Source: Paramarasmius palmivorus (lineage: Eukaryota > Basidiomycota > Agaricomycetes > Agaricales > Marasmiaceae). Taken from it: 64,000 nucleotides of DNA. Location of the stretch: positions 248,001 through 312,000 of the forward strand of contig JAYKXP010000066.1 in assembly GCA_037176845.1 (NCBI GenBank), read 5' to 3'. The notes below the pieces were generated by a model, which was not told the DNA's origin, ran no database searches, and saw only the letters and a list, made by a program, of their open reading frames with translations. Position 1 is the stretch's first letter; each line of letters begins with the position of its first letter. Shown one piece after another: positions 33,268 through 43,039 of the stretch. The position numbers and the translations under genes were made by a program.

Positions 33268-35228
33268 TCATCTAACATTTAAAGAGCTAAGACCTAAATC
33301 TCCCCCACCCAGACTCTGCTCAATATCTGCACCACCGTCAAAAGGATCCCGAACGCTCCCTGTTCTGGCACGCCATAACTGCGTGTAGAGTGCCTTGATC
33401 TTTTGTAATTCCGCATCAAGCGCCGCTGTCCGGCTCGCAAGAGCAAGAAAAGTAGCATGCTGAGCTTGCAGGGTTGATGTTATTCCTACGTAACGATGTC
33501 AGGAGCTACGAAGAACAGACACGACTCAAATTACTGACGTTGGGGAGTGATGTTTTGCTGAGTCGCCATAGAGGACAATTTGCGTTCAATTTGCTACGAA
33601 AAAATCAGCTACGGCTCAACAGGTACTTGTCGTCAACTCACCTCGATCGTGGCTTTATACCAAGCCAATCGCTCTTTAGTTTGTCGAGTAATACGAGCAA
33701 AGAACCTATACCCGACACAGGTCAGTTCAGTCCATAAGGAGACGATTCATGATGCAACTCACTCTAACGGGAATGTGGCATGATCTTTCAAATAACCGCC
33801 ATTAAGCTGTGGATTCTTGAATCCATCTATAATACGTGTTGCAATGATCGTATCTTGCACTGCTTGGTCGGCTTTAGCTTTGAGGTCGCGTGTGAAGTGC
33901 AGATCGTTGCGAATCGTTGTGCTCGTCTGCGACAAATCCTGTATAGAGATGATGAGGCTAGCGGCTGGACTATCTGAGAGAAATGGCTGACTCTGTGCAC
34001 CGCACGAACAAGTTCTTGGCCTTTGGTAGGTTCTTCTCCTAACTTTCTCTGCTTGAGGTCTTTGCTGATCTGTACCCGTCCTTGGATGTGGGCACTTTAT
34101 ATCACTTGATCAGCAGGAGGTCGCTTAGGGGGGACAGATAGATGGACATACTCAATGTCCTCAAAGACTTTCTTCAATTGATCAGGCAAGTCATTAAACT
34201 TCGTTGTCTTCGTAAAAGGGGGTGGTTGTTGGGTGTTGATTCTGCGCAAATCACTGTAAGTTAAGGAGCACTAGAAAATACTAAATACATACTGCGATTG
34301 CTGGCCCAGGGGCTTACCAAACATCGACCCGGTGCCTCCAAGCTGACTTTGTTGGGTAGACCCAAAGAGATTTGAGCCTGTATTTGCTCCAGCATTGTTC
34401 CCGAATATCGAGTTGCCTCCACCGAAGGCATTTTGTTGGGGTTGTCCGAAGCCAGTATTTGCTTGCCCTTGTTGCGTCTGACCGAAGATCCCTGTTCCGC
34501 CGGCATTCTGTTGGTTATTTTGGCCAAATATACCACCACTAGTGTTGGTGTTCTGGTTGTTCTGCCCAAATAAGCCACCACCGGTGTTAGAGGTCTGGGT
34601 ATTCTGTCCAAAAAGGCCACCTCCAGTGTTGGTAGTCTGATTATTCTGGCCGAATAAGCTATTGCCAGTCGCCTGTTGGTTGTTTCCGAACAAACCGCCA
34701 CCCGTCGTATTGTTTTGTTGAGTGTTTCCGAAAAGATTGGATCCGCCCTGTTGTTGGTTGTTCTGTCCGAAAAGGCTGGTGCCAGCAGCTGGCTGTTGTG
34801 CGTTCTGTCCAAAGATACTATTCCCGGCGGCAGCAGGCTGCTGCTGCTGGTTATTCTGCCCAAACAATCCCGTCCCGGTACCAGTATTGGACTGTCCAAA
34901 CAATCCAGTTCCCGTACCGCCTGCCTGCTGCTGGTTCGACTGTCCAAACAGCCCAGTACCGGTCCCAGTCCCACCCTGCTGCTGTTGAGTCGACTGCCCA
35001 AACAATCCCGTCCCTGTCCCTGTCCCTCCAGTCGACTGACCGAAAATACTAGACCCCGCGGCTGGCTGCTGGCTGCTGCTGCTGTTGTTGGGGTTGCCCA
35101 AAAGTCGAACCACCGAAAGCTGATCCTCCGGTATTAGTTCCTGTGGTATTTCCAAAGATAGAGGTGGAAGTGGATGGTTGGGTGTTTCCGAAGATGGATG
35201 TCCCAGGTGGTTTTGTTTGGCCAAACAT
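33268..35228 (-). CDS. NUP49: FG nucleoporin NUP49/NUP58 of the central channel
   Basis: Component of the Nsp1-Nup57-Nup49 (Nup62-54-58) channel complex. The ATG at 35228 starts MFGQTKPPGTSIFGNTQP. About 290 residues of GLFGQ/SIFGN repeats with poly-Gln and GTGTG spacers follow, typical of GLFG barriers. After the FG region, exons give FNDLPDQLKKVFEDI, HIQGRVQISKDLKQRKLG, QELVRAVHRDLSQTSTTI, FFARITRQTKERLAWYKATI, QIERKLSSMA and TAALDAELQKIKALYTQLW, the coiled-coil anchor domain. The C-terminus is LGLSSLNVR. In the Gln tract at about 35056-35098 the ATG frame (TFGQPQQQQQQ) and the downstream GLFG frame differ by one base with no usable intron. This is probably a repeat-length error. Confidence 0.87.
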
Positions 35229-35875
35229 TGAGGGCAGTCAGTACCTGGGTATTCAGTTAAAGATTGAAACTAGAAAGTAGAGGTTTAGAGCAAGTTTGGA
35301 CGGTTTTTGGAGGACGAATTACTTGGACGTTGTTGTCGGTGAGCAGGACGCGCCCCGACGACGCGCTCGGTGGAGGTCGAGGTGAAAGGATGATGGGCAG
35401 CACGTGCGACTTTTTTGTTCTCTCTTTTCTTTCGCTTCTCAACACAATGGGCTTCAAGCTACCCCAGTACACGGCAAGATTATAGAACACCCGAACACAT
35501 ACTATCAGAGCGCATCAAGAATCTAGACGTGTGGATAGCCATAGGGAGATCGGTGAGTTCTTGACCGAGCTCCTCAATGTGATGAACTTTACTCACTCAA
35601 AGGGCCCCACAGACGCCCACATTGCCACCTATTCAGTCAAGTGTCCAACTCTGGAAGCCCTCCCATGCAAAACGGCCGAGGTTGCAATCATCAAGCAAAG
35701 CATTGCGATGTATGGCAACGATCCTTGTTCGGAACAGAAAAAAGGTGCGCTAATCTTCGGCTTCGATGTTGCGTGTTGTTGATTAGGGTGTTCTTGTTCT
35801 TTAGTGTGCAGGTTTCTATGTAAACGCATTATCTGTAGACGCCGACAATGCATGGCATCGCACATCTGTGCAGAT
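35229..35875. other. Intergenic region upstream of duplicated block, copy 1
   Basis: 0.65 kb. Frames at 35264-35490 and 35531-35782 are short and unrecognised. The right end (35876) is where similarity to 42850 onward begins. Confidence 0.4.
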
Positions 35876-35927
35876 GTACTAAGGTCCGATCACTTCTCAT
35901 CAACTTTTTCTCGTAGTCCTAAATCCT

Positions 35928-35934
35928 TATAAAA
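35928..35934 (+). promoter_or_regulatory. TATA-like box of F-box gene, copy 1
   Basis: TATAAAA about 135 bp upstream of the F-box ATG at 36068. The same box is at 42902-42908 in copy 2, where it lies only 12 bp after the stop of the preceding gene. Confidence 0.4.
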
Positions 35935-36067
35935 AGCAACATGAGGGCGTGCCCATACATCGACCGCCGCAACTCACGCTTGAACCTCGTATCCCATCGT
36001 GAGTAGTTTTCTTCAAGCTCCAGTGATATATAACTGATAATACACTCAGCCAACTCCACAACTCCGC

Positions 36068-37435
36068 ATGAACAGGCTTCCCTCAGAGCTCAAGGACATG
36101 GTCTTTACTTTTTTTTTTACTGCGACCGAGGAGACACTCAAAAACCTGCTCCACTGGCGTCTGCAAAATCGTTGCATACCTCATGCACGCAATTCCATCT
36201 CACTCGGAATCTCATATACTCATGTTGATGGCTCGAGTAACCGCTTCGACATATGAAAGCTACCCTCGCTCTCTCCTAACTAACGGTATACAGTGGTGCC
36301 ACATCAAACGCGTCACGCTAGTGGTCGTTTCTTGGGAGATATAGCTGGGATGCTTTGAAGACAGTCACTACGTCATATCACCGAAGCCTGCGAGATACTG
36401 AATTTACTCAAGGGCAAAGTCGATTTGGAGAGTTACCTCTCAGTGATCGTAGAGAACCAGGATGCAGAACTATTCTCCTTCAAACCACTTTCACCCAGAC
36501 ATCCAAACCGACTTTCCCAGGTCGACCCGATTCGAACTTCGTTATGAGAGCGAGAGCGACTTGAGACGTTCTTCCTGTTAGTTTTCGTGTGCTCAATTCG
36601 CGAATCTAGACACGTTGGAACTTTCCTGTCGAGATCTTGTTTACGAAGAGGATCAGGACCTAGACTTGAGCCTCGCCCTTCCATCCACGTTACGTTCTCT
36701 ACACCTACACCTGCCAGAAAATCCGCCTCTTGAAAACGGGCCCATACATGAGTGGCTGGGCTCCCAAAGCGTCATGGCCGATCTCCAGTATCTGTCCATT
36801 CTGGAAATGGGCTCGGACCTTGGTCAATCATGCCTTCGCCGGCCAGATCCACAGCTACGCACCATATACATCGGGTTCTGCAATTTGCACGAACCATTAT
36901 CTGAGGATATAGGTTCGTATCTTGACTTGCTCAAATTAGTGCCGAGACTTACCAAAGTGCATTCCCAGTCTTCCAGTTGTATATCCTTTCGCACCTGTCG
37001 CGTCTGGAAGAAATCATATACTACTTGTCAGACAAACCCACAAGCATGGCAGTAGAATGTGGTGTCTACTCCAGTCTCTGTTTGCTCAGTCAAAATCCTG
37101 GGAGTTTGCAGTCCGTGGTATTCGTTCTTTCAAAGCAGGCGTTGGAGGATCTGGGCACAGGTCGCATGTCTTGGTTGAAGGATATTGACGAGATAATTGA
37201 AACTGGTCCTTATTTTTCGGACGTCGTTCTTACGATTATAGTCCCTGCTGCCTACGAAGATGCAGATACTCCGCGTCTGGTGGCACTCCTCAGGAGTGTA
37301 TTTCCGCATTACGTGGCAGCGGGGAAGACCTTCCAGATCCAAACCACGCATGATAGCATGGATGGTTCCTGGAACCCCTTGCAGCAAAGCCCACTGCGGA
37401 GGAGACCAAGACAGACAGCGCTATATCTTACATGA
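36068..37435 (+). pseudogene. F-box/LRR-like gene, copy 1, multiply frameshifted
   Basis: Near-copy of the intact gene at 43040-44373. It starts MNRLPSELKDMVF, the F-box, but then a T-run (CTTTTTTTTTTA, 36109-36120) and many single-base insertions destroy the frame until about 36610. From 36615 on the sequence again matches copy 2 almost base for base (LELSCRDLVYEEDQDLDLSL, YIGFCNLHEPLSEDIGSYLD). The local crowding of insertions, against near-identity elsewhere, looks more like low-quality consensus sequence than like ageing. If real, it is a pseudogene. It ends LRRRPRQTALYLT at 37435. Confidence 0.72.
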
Positions 37436-37601
37436 AGTCGGACTTTGTTTTGGCTATTGAGACGATTTCCTGTTTCCGAAATTGTGTGCTCATAATAAAT
37501 AGCAATAAATATATTTGCAAGCTTGAATAAGTTATGCTAATAAAAATACCCCTTTGTTGCGCCAAAGAATGTTCCAATAGAATCCCAGAAAGACATATGA
37601 A

Positions 37602-38355
37602 TCAATAAATCGTCTGCCACACCTTCTTCAGTGTCCTGCCAACACTGCTTCTTCTCGATGAAGTAGACACCCGGGAAGATATCGAGAACTGGGACCCAAC
37701 CAACTCCTTGAAGTAGTACATCTTGGATGCACATTCCGAGTCATCAGAATCGGAAAAGTTGTCATCCCACGAATCATCATAAACCACCGGCTCGAAGACC
37801 TTCTCCGTAATCGTAGGCGCAAAGCGCACCTTTCTCGGTTCGGCGCTACGGTACGAGGCGTCAGAAGAGTCTGAAGAGATTGACGAAGTATCGTCATCGG
37901 AGTCCTCGGATTCGGCGTCCTCGGAAAGAGCAGCGATAGGCAAGTACGATGCTGTTGATGTTTTTCTGCCTGATGATGTCGATGTCGATGGCAAACGCTG
38001 ACCGGTGTGCTGATAGTGTTTGCTTGTCTGGGTGAAGCGAGAGATGGGCTTCTCCATGACTTCTGGTCTTTCTTCGTCCGATTCTAGCTCCTCCTCGACG
38101 GGAGCGACGTAGTGCTGTTGATAGAGAACCGATCAGCCAATGTCGAAAAATTAAACTTCATGTTGACTTACTGGGTTGGGCACAACTCTGCCTCCGATGG
38201 TGAGGCTTGGTAACCGAGAGAGGCGAGCCATTTCTGCCTGTAAGACAACAGTCAGTATGATTTCAACGGTTGCAAGAAGCTTGACTAACCTGTGTCATTC
38301 TAGGCTTGCGAGCAGCCTGCTTCTTCTTGCTGTTGTAGAGCGATTGAGTGAACAT
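37602..38355 (-). CDS. Acidic KVRF-motif protein, copy 1
   Basis: Starts MFTQSLYNSKKKQAARKPRM at 38355. A second exon carries AEMARLSRLPSLTIGGRVVP and a third begins HYVAPVEEELESDEE. The centre is Ser/Asp-rich (SEDSDDDTSSISSDSSDAS). The conserved block EPRKVRFAPTITEKVFEPVV contains KVRF, which fits the RVxF docking consensus for protein phosphatase 1; that is inference only. The end reads SSVGRTLKKVWQTIY. Two short GT-AG introns. I do not recognise a named family. A paralogue lies at 44366-45245 in the duplicated block, and that copy has lost 25 nt at the 3' end. It is divergent with CTF8 copy 1. Confidence 0.72.
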
Positions 38356-38663
38356 TTTGAATAGACTCGAGTGAGGAGAGTGTCAAAACAAGTCGCAATG
38401 TCAAACTAGAACTCGGGGTGATGAGTTGAGCTTGATGCTTTTCAGCCATTGTCAGCGGCCTGTATATATAGACAAAATATGAACTCGATCAGGAGGCAAA
38501 ACAACGCGTACAGACCTTGAGTCTTACTTGCGGTTCATCGACATCGAGCGTGGTGACGTCGACGCGTCTCGTTTCAGACAACCATCATCATCATCCAAAT
38601 CGCTGCTTTGAACTGTCTGAGTCGCGTCCTAGTCGCAGCGTCATCAGGTCTAGCTCGTCGAGA

Positions 38664-39099
38664 ATGTTGATCCCAGTCAACTTTTCACCCTCTTCCTCTT
38701 TAACCGCAGGTTACCCAAAACTGGCGCCAGCGTTGGCAAAAGTATCTCATAACGAAGTCATATTGCTAGAGTTCCAAGGAGAGTTCGAAGTTGAAACTGT
38801 CACATCGGACAGGACAGAAAGAGATGGGAAAGTGGTTGGGGCATTGTCGATCGACGATGATTTGGTGAGTGTTTCACTTCAAGCGTATTGCGGTCTTGGA
38901 TTTCAATCTCTGGAATATCTTTATATTTTTTGAACATACTCATTCATTGACTCTTGACTCACCCTTATCTATCAATAACCCGTATGCATATGCTTAGAAA
39001 CGACCCACTCTCCGTGTCGGACATCACCACCTCGAAGGAAAAGTCACGACATTACAGCGGTTTGTGAAATGGTTGCGACGCGCGGAAAAATCCCCATGA
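38664..39099 (+). pseudogene. CTF8: CTF8, copy 1, truncated by TIR element
   Basis: Ctf8 is a small subunit of the Ctf18-Dcc1-Ctf8 clamp loader for sister-chromatid cohesion. Exon 1 starts MLIPVNFSPSSSLTAGYPKL and contains LLEFQGEFEVETVTSDRTER. Exon 2 (after an intron ending TATGCTTAG) gives the signature RPTLRVGHHHLEGKVTTL. The frame then enters the terminal inverted repeat of an element at 39055 and ends after RFVKWLRRAEKSP at 39097-39099. The remaining 100 or so residues present in copy 2 are missing. The product would be a chimera and is probably non-functional. Confidence 0.82.
39055..39085 (+). repeat. Left terminal inverted repeat
   Basis: 31-nt TIR starting CAGCGGTTTGTGAAATGGTT; its inverse complement is at 40023-40053 without mismatch. 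Confidence 0.9.
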
Positions 39100-39231
39100 T
39101 AGATAGATAGATAAATACACAACTCCGTAAATACAACGGGGTCCCACTAGGGAACAGCTTAAAATACAAAAATAGAAAATTCTCGTTTACTTGCTGCTGC
39201 CTATATCCTCTTTATATGACTCTATTTCTTC

Positions 39232-39456
39232 ATGGTATATCGTCACATTGATGCGGGTATCAAGCAGAGGGCGTTGGAATTGCTCAGGGAAGGCTGGCAC
39301 GTCGCATTTGTCCTCGGAATTGACCGCTCGAGCATATATCGCTGGCAGCATAAATACAACACACACGGGCATGTCCCTTCGTCGTTGTCACGAGGGTCCA
39401 ATGAAGCATCACATGCAGAAGACGTCTTGGAGGCAATGGCGCGTATGCGTTTGTGA
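39232..39456 (+). CDS. Helix-turn-helix fragment of a Tc1-type transposase
   Basis: 74 codons starting MVYRHIDAGIKQRALELLRE, then VAFVLGIDRSSIYRWQHKYN and HGHVPSSLSRG. The pattern K.RALELL..GW...GI...SIYRW matches the homeodomain-like DNA-binding start of Tc1/mariner transposases. It stops after MARMRL and no catalytic domain follows, so it cannot be a full transposase. Lies within the TIR element. Confidence 0.7.
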   Translation: MVYRHIDAGIKQRALELLREGWHVAFVLGIDRSSIYRWQHKYNTHGHVPSSLSRGSNEASHAEDVLEAMARMRL

Positions 39457-39479
39457 AAATTGGGGCCCGGCGCGAATGG

Positions 39480-39871
39480 TGACGAGACGGTACGGACATG
39501 CTTTGTTGCGCTCGGGGTTTGGAACGTGAAAGGCCCAGGAAGCTGATAATCTACGTCTTCATTCATCAACCTGTCAAATTCGGCGAATTGGCGTGCAGTT
39601 TCCGGAGTGAAAACAGGTGAATTGTCTGGAACATCTGATGCCAGAGGTGGAGAAGACTCGATGTTGACGACAGGATGACTCTTTCGAGCTGGAATTTTGA
39701 TGGTGATGGAATCTATGTTCATATCAGAGCTTGCAGAGATACCAGGGAGTGTTTACGCACTGGAAGGATTGGCAGTTGGGGGTTTTGTTGACGGTGTCTT
39801 CTTTTTCCCTGGGTGAGGTACAAACGACGTTTGGTCTAGCCGGAGGGGCTTAAGTGACTCACTTTTCCCCA
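39480..39871 (-). CDS. Small ORF inside the TIR element, spliced model
   Basis: A possible three-exon minus-strand gene: MGK, then KKKTPSTKPPTANPS, then MNIDSITIKIPARKSHPVVN. It continues to LPGPFTFQTPSATKHVRTVS, and the frame stays open to 39243 over the HTH fragment, where it is likely only a shadow. Unrecognised. Lys/Pro/Ser-rich and possibly nuclear. Weak call. Confidence 0.3.
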
Positions 39872-40022
39872 TAGGAACAATATATTAGACTTATATGTTA
39901 GATTCAGATGAATTAAAGGAATGTAAAAGGCGTAGAAGGTGTGCAATGAGGCAGATGTGTTCTTCGTGAATTAATTGTACATATTTATTCAGAATTTTTC
40001 CGTATTTTACAGGCAATTTTCC

Positions 40023-40053
40023 CGCGCGTCGCAACCATTTCACAAACCGCTGT
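40023..40053 (-). repeat. Right terminal inverted repeat
   Basis: Inverse complement of the 39055-39085 repeat, followed by TA at 40054-40055. Confidence 0.9.
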
Positions 40054-40055
40054 AG

Positions 40056-41384
40056 CGCTTGTTCCTTTCTCCCTCTTTTTCCCAAACCATCACCATACCG
40101 AACTGTTTCCGCGCAAGTGTTGCTTTTCATGCCCATACTTTCTCGAATCTGGATGGCATCGAACCACATCCGGAGTGTTTCTCATGAAGGTATGAACGTG
40201 TCTGGGTAGCTGTTCTGGGACTCTCATTCACCTCTGACTCTTTGGCTTCTAGGTACTATCAACCGACTGGGCCTTGAGGTATACGAAGAGAAGGAACAAA
40301 CCTGGAGGAATTGTCGGGTCGGATTCTGCAGTGCGTTTTTTATCATGTTTAGAGTGTCATACCATGCTAAGCATCTTCAAGGTCTTGATGCCACAGAGCG
40401 AGTATTTATGACAGCCCAAGCCTAACGGTCAGGACTATGTTCTACTCTATGGAGTATGTACGGGAGATCAGAGGAGTCCAGACATGGTACACCGGCTTTT
40501 GTCTGGGCAAGAGGAGGCCAGGTCCGTTGTATGTTTCTTTGCATCTCATATCGCGTACCAAGCTAAACGGCCAGTGTCTTTAGGAATTAATGCCACCGGA
40601 CGAACATCGACACGAGTGACGAGTCTTACCACAAGTTGATGATGTGTGGGCATCTACACGAAAGGCATGGTGTATGCTCGGTGGAAAAGGCAGAAGATGA
40701 ATTCCTGATAGCACGAAGAGATAATTCACTCTAAGCAAAATGGCCACAGCACTGTACGTTTCTCCTCGCTTCGTTGGCGGAACGATATGTTGAAAGGAAG
40801 CGTCCTCTAGTATAGCTGAGGGAAATCCATACTGGCAATGCGAATGTTCAGTGCCCAGTAGCATATGAACGGACATATAGGCAACCTGCAGTACATCAAC
40901 GCACTGTCTTTTGGCCCCAGTCCCCCAGTTCCCACAAATGATTCTCCCCTTATCGCTATATTTGTGCCGCACTGAATCCACTGTGCCCATGGTAGTCACG
41001 GAGATGTTGTTGACGACAACGCTTTGGTTTGCTGTTAAAACAGCCTCGTCGCTGCAGAACCACCATCGATTTCTCGCACTTGTTCGCTCAACATCCTCCC
41101 CACAAGTGCCTATCGCCTTCTCGAACTACGTTTATACACCGCTTCAAAGACAATGTTGAGAACGGTGGGACCTTGGGGCTTGGAATGTATGTCACTGTAC
41201 TGTGTACATGTACGACTACTGCTACTGGTGGGCTCGTAATTCCATCTCGTAACGCAAAAGAAGCGTACCTCATGGCAAGTCCGACGTGGACAGCATTTAG
41301 TTCAATAGAACTCCCTAAAACCGGTGCACGTCGCCTATAAAGGTTGCACACCTATCATTCCCCGACATCTCCTTCCCCTCCATA
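40056..41384. other. Gene-poor region between TIR element and next gene
   Basis: 1.3 kb. A 139-codon minus frame (40580-40999) and short plus frames have no recognisable motifs. Some may be fragments left by the rearrangement that removed the CTF8 3' end, but I cannot show similarity. Confidence 0.4.
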
Positions 41385-42890
41385 ATGGATTGCGAAGCCC
41401 AACTATACGCACGACTTCTCTTTCCTCTCCGTCACGGCTACGCGCTCTGGTGCCCTGAACCCAACGAGGCCCTATCCCCAGAGTACACTAATGAAGGCAT
41501 TGGATTTGGGGATGTAGGACTCATCAGGTCCGACGGTAGTTTCGACTTTCTCTTCAATATTTGCCTACCGGCGGACCATATCATCAACCAATCCTGTGGT
41601 ACGCCAGAGAATTTCATTCCCGTCACCTGGAACGGGCAAATACATCGAAATTCCAGTTTCTTCAAAGCTGGGAAACCTGTCTACAGTCGACGAGCGAAAT
41701 GTAAAGAGATCAGCGCTGAGGCTATGGCGACTATTCCGTAAGTAATCTTTTTCGTCATCCACAATCTAGATTGATCTGAAACTCTATCCAAAGTGGGTCG
41801 CCTGTCGGTGTTGGTGCAAGCATTGAACTTTCGTTCGACAAAGAGAGCGGTGCGGCCTTAATGCTCACAACAGGCGCGAAACGTGTCGACGTGCTGGATT
41901 TAAAGGCGTTCCGCGAATACGCTCAGACTAATGCAGCCAGTTGGTACCATTTCGTCAACAATACACTCGGTCGGGATGCCGAAAATGGCTCCATATACCT
42001 TGTCACTGGAGTTGATAAATCGAACACTTGGGAAAATGCGGTTTTTGATAGCTCTCAATCTAGTCAATCTTGTTCGCTGGTTTTTGAATCAGTCGGCGTA
42101 GGCAGTGGACGGATGAGATTATCACAATCCTCGACCCATCAATCATCTGTCAGTAACAGAGCATCTAGTACTGATGCTCGACACAATCAATCCCTTTTCA
42201 TACGCGGCTTCCGGATTTCGTTACGACGGGGACTTTCTGTCAGAGTTCGAGGAGAAGTCAAAGTGGCTAGCACGGATAAATCTCCTATGAAGGACATATT
42301 TGGCCCGACACCTCTCCAGCGGCTGGGATCATCTTTTTTAATGTCACGGAGCAGCAGTAGTGGCGGTGGGGGTCCTCAGATGGACGCTGCTCCGAGTGAC
42401 AGCCCTAGGTCATCGGAAATGGATGTCGACTCGGCCATTACCTCCGATGGCGAATGGGGTCACAAAAGTCCTAGCGATTCCTCCTGTAGTGACACTACAA
42501 GTATGAGTGAGAGCGACTACTTCCCTCCCCCTCAGGTATGTGCCCGCCACTTATTTTGTTGGATCGTAGCTGATATGATGTATGTAAATGTCAGCCCTAT
42601 CATCCCTTGATATTCATCAATGACGATATCCTGCAGAATGTACGTGGTCAACCTTCTTCAAAGTACCCACTAATTATTGAGAGACAGAACCTTGGGATTG
42701 ATGTCGTTGTCACTCATGATGATGATTGGATAGCACTTCTTACTTCAGAGGTTTGTGGATTAATGATGGAAGTAATACCTATTCTGACAACTGAATATAG
42801 GATACCGTCATGCCGGATGACCGAACGTTGGCGAGACGATTTAAAAGACGTACTAAGGTCCGATCACTTCTCATCAACTTTTTCTCGTAG
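41385..42890 (+). CDS. Basidiomycete hypothetical protein, 3' end inside the duplicated block
   Basis: Starts MDCEAQLYARLLFPLRHGYA, followed by LWCPEPNEALSPEY, GIGFGDVGLIRSDGSFDFLF and an Ig/beta-rich domain (VGVGASIELSFDKESGAALM, KRVDVLDLKAFREYAQTNAA, ENGSIYLVTGVDKSNTWENA). A Ser-rich linker (42330-42530) and exons PYHPLIFINDDILQNVRG, then DTVMPDDRTLARRFKRRTKV, end NFFS with TAG at 42888-42890. Four exons, all in frame. It resembles a family of Agaricomycete hypotheticals beginning 'LLFPLxxGYxLWxPEP'; no function is known to me. Its last codons (from 42850) are the left end of the duplicated block, which shows this copy is the undisturbed one. Confidence 0.75.
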
Positions 42891-42901
42891 TCCTAAATCC
42901 T

Positions 42902-42908
42902 TATAAAA
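42902..42908 (+). promoter_or_regulatory. TATA-like box of F-box gene, copy 2
   Basis: TATAAAA 12 bp after the stop of the upstream gene and about 130 bp before the F-box ATG at 43040. Compact tandem arrangement. Confidence 0.4.
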
Positions 42909-43039
42909 AGCAACATGAGGACGTGCCCATACATCGACCGCCGCAACTCACGCTTGAACCTCGTATCCCATCGTGAGTAGGTTTCTTCAAGCTCCAGTGA
43001 TATATAACTGACAATACACTCAGCCAACTACAACCCCGC

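Larger units (their letters stand above)
35876..39054. repeat. Segmental duplication, copy 1 (derived copy)
   Basis: Direct repeat of 42850-45917, starting at GTACTAAGGTCCG and ending at GACATTA. It carries, in order, a 14-codon 3' stump of the gene found whole at 41385-42890, a damaged F-box gene, the KVRF-motif gene and a truncated CTF8. Identity is very high after 36620 but interrupted by many small indels at 36090-36610. At its right end the similarity stops exactly at the TA flanking a TIR element. Confidence 0.92.
39055..40053. mobile_element. Tc1/mariner-like TIR element, 999 bp, non-autonomous or decayed
   Basis: Both ends carry the same terminal inverted repeat, beginning CAGCGGTTTGTGAAATGG and matching for 31 nt (39055-39085 and 40023-40053). 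Each is flanked by TA (39053-39054, 40054-40055), as expected for TA-target elements. Inside are a plus-strand HTH fragment (39232-39456) typical of the N-terminus of basidiomycete Tc1 transposases and an unrelated minus-strand ORF. No DDE catalytic domain is present. The left TA is the last base pair shared with the other duplicated copy. The right flank is not the continuation of CTF8, so a deletion or rearrangement accompanied or followed insertion. Confidence 0.85.

Noticed and set aside
39243..39480. Continuation of the minus ORF over the HTH fragment of the TIR element
   Set aside because: Likely the antisense shadow of the transposase HTH, which has the recognisable motif.
40580..40999. 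139-codon Cys-containing minus frame that might be a small secreted protein
   Set aside because: No signal peptide and no regular Cys pattern; probably fortuitous.
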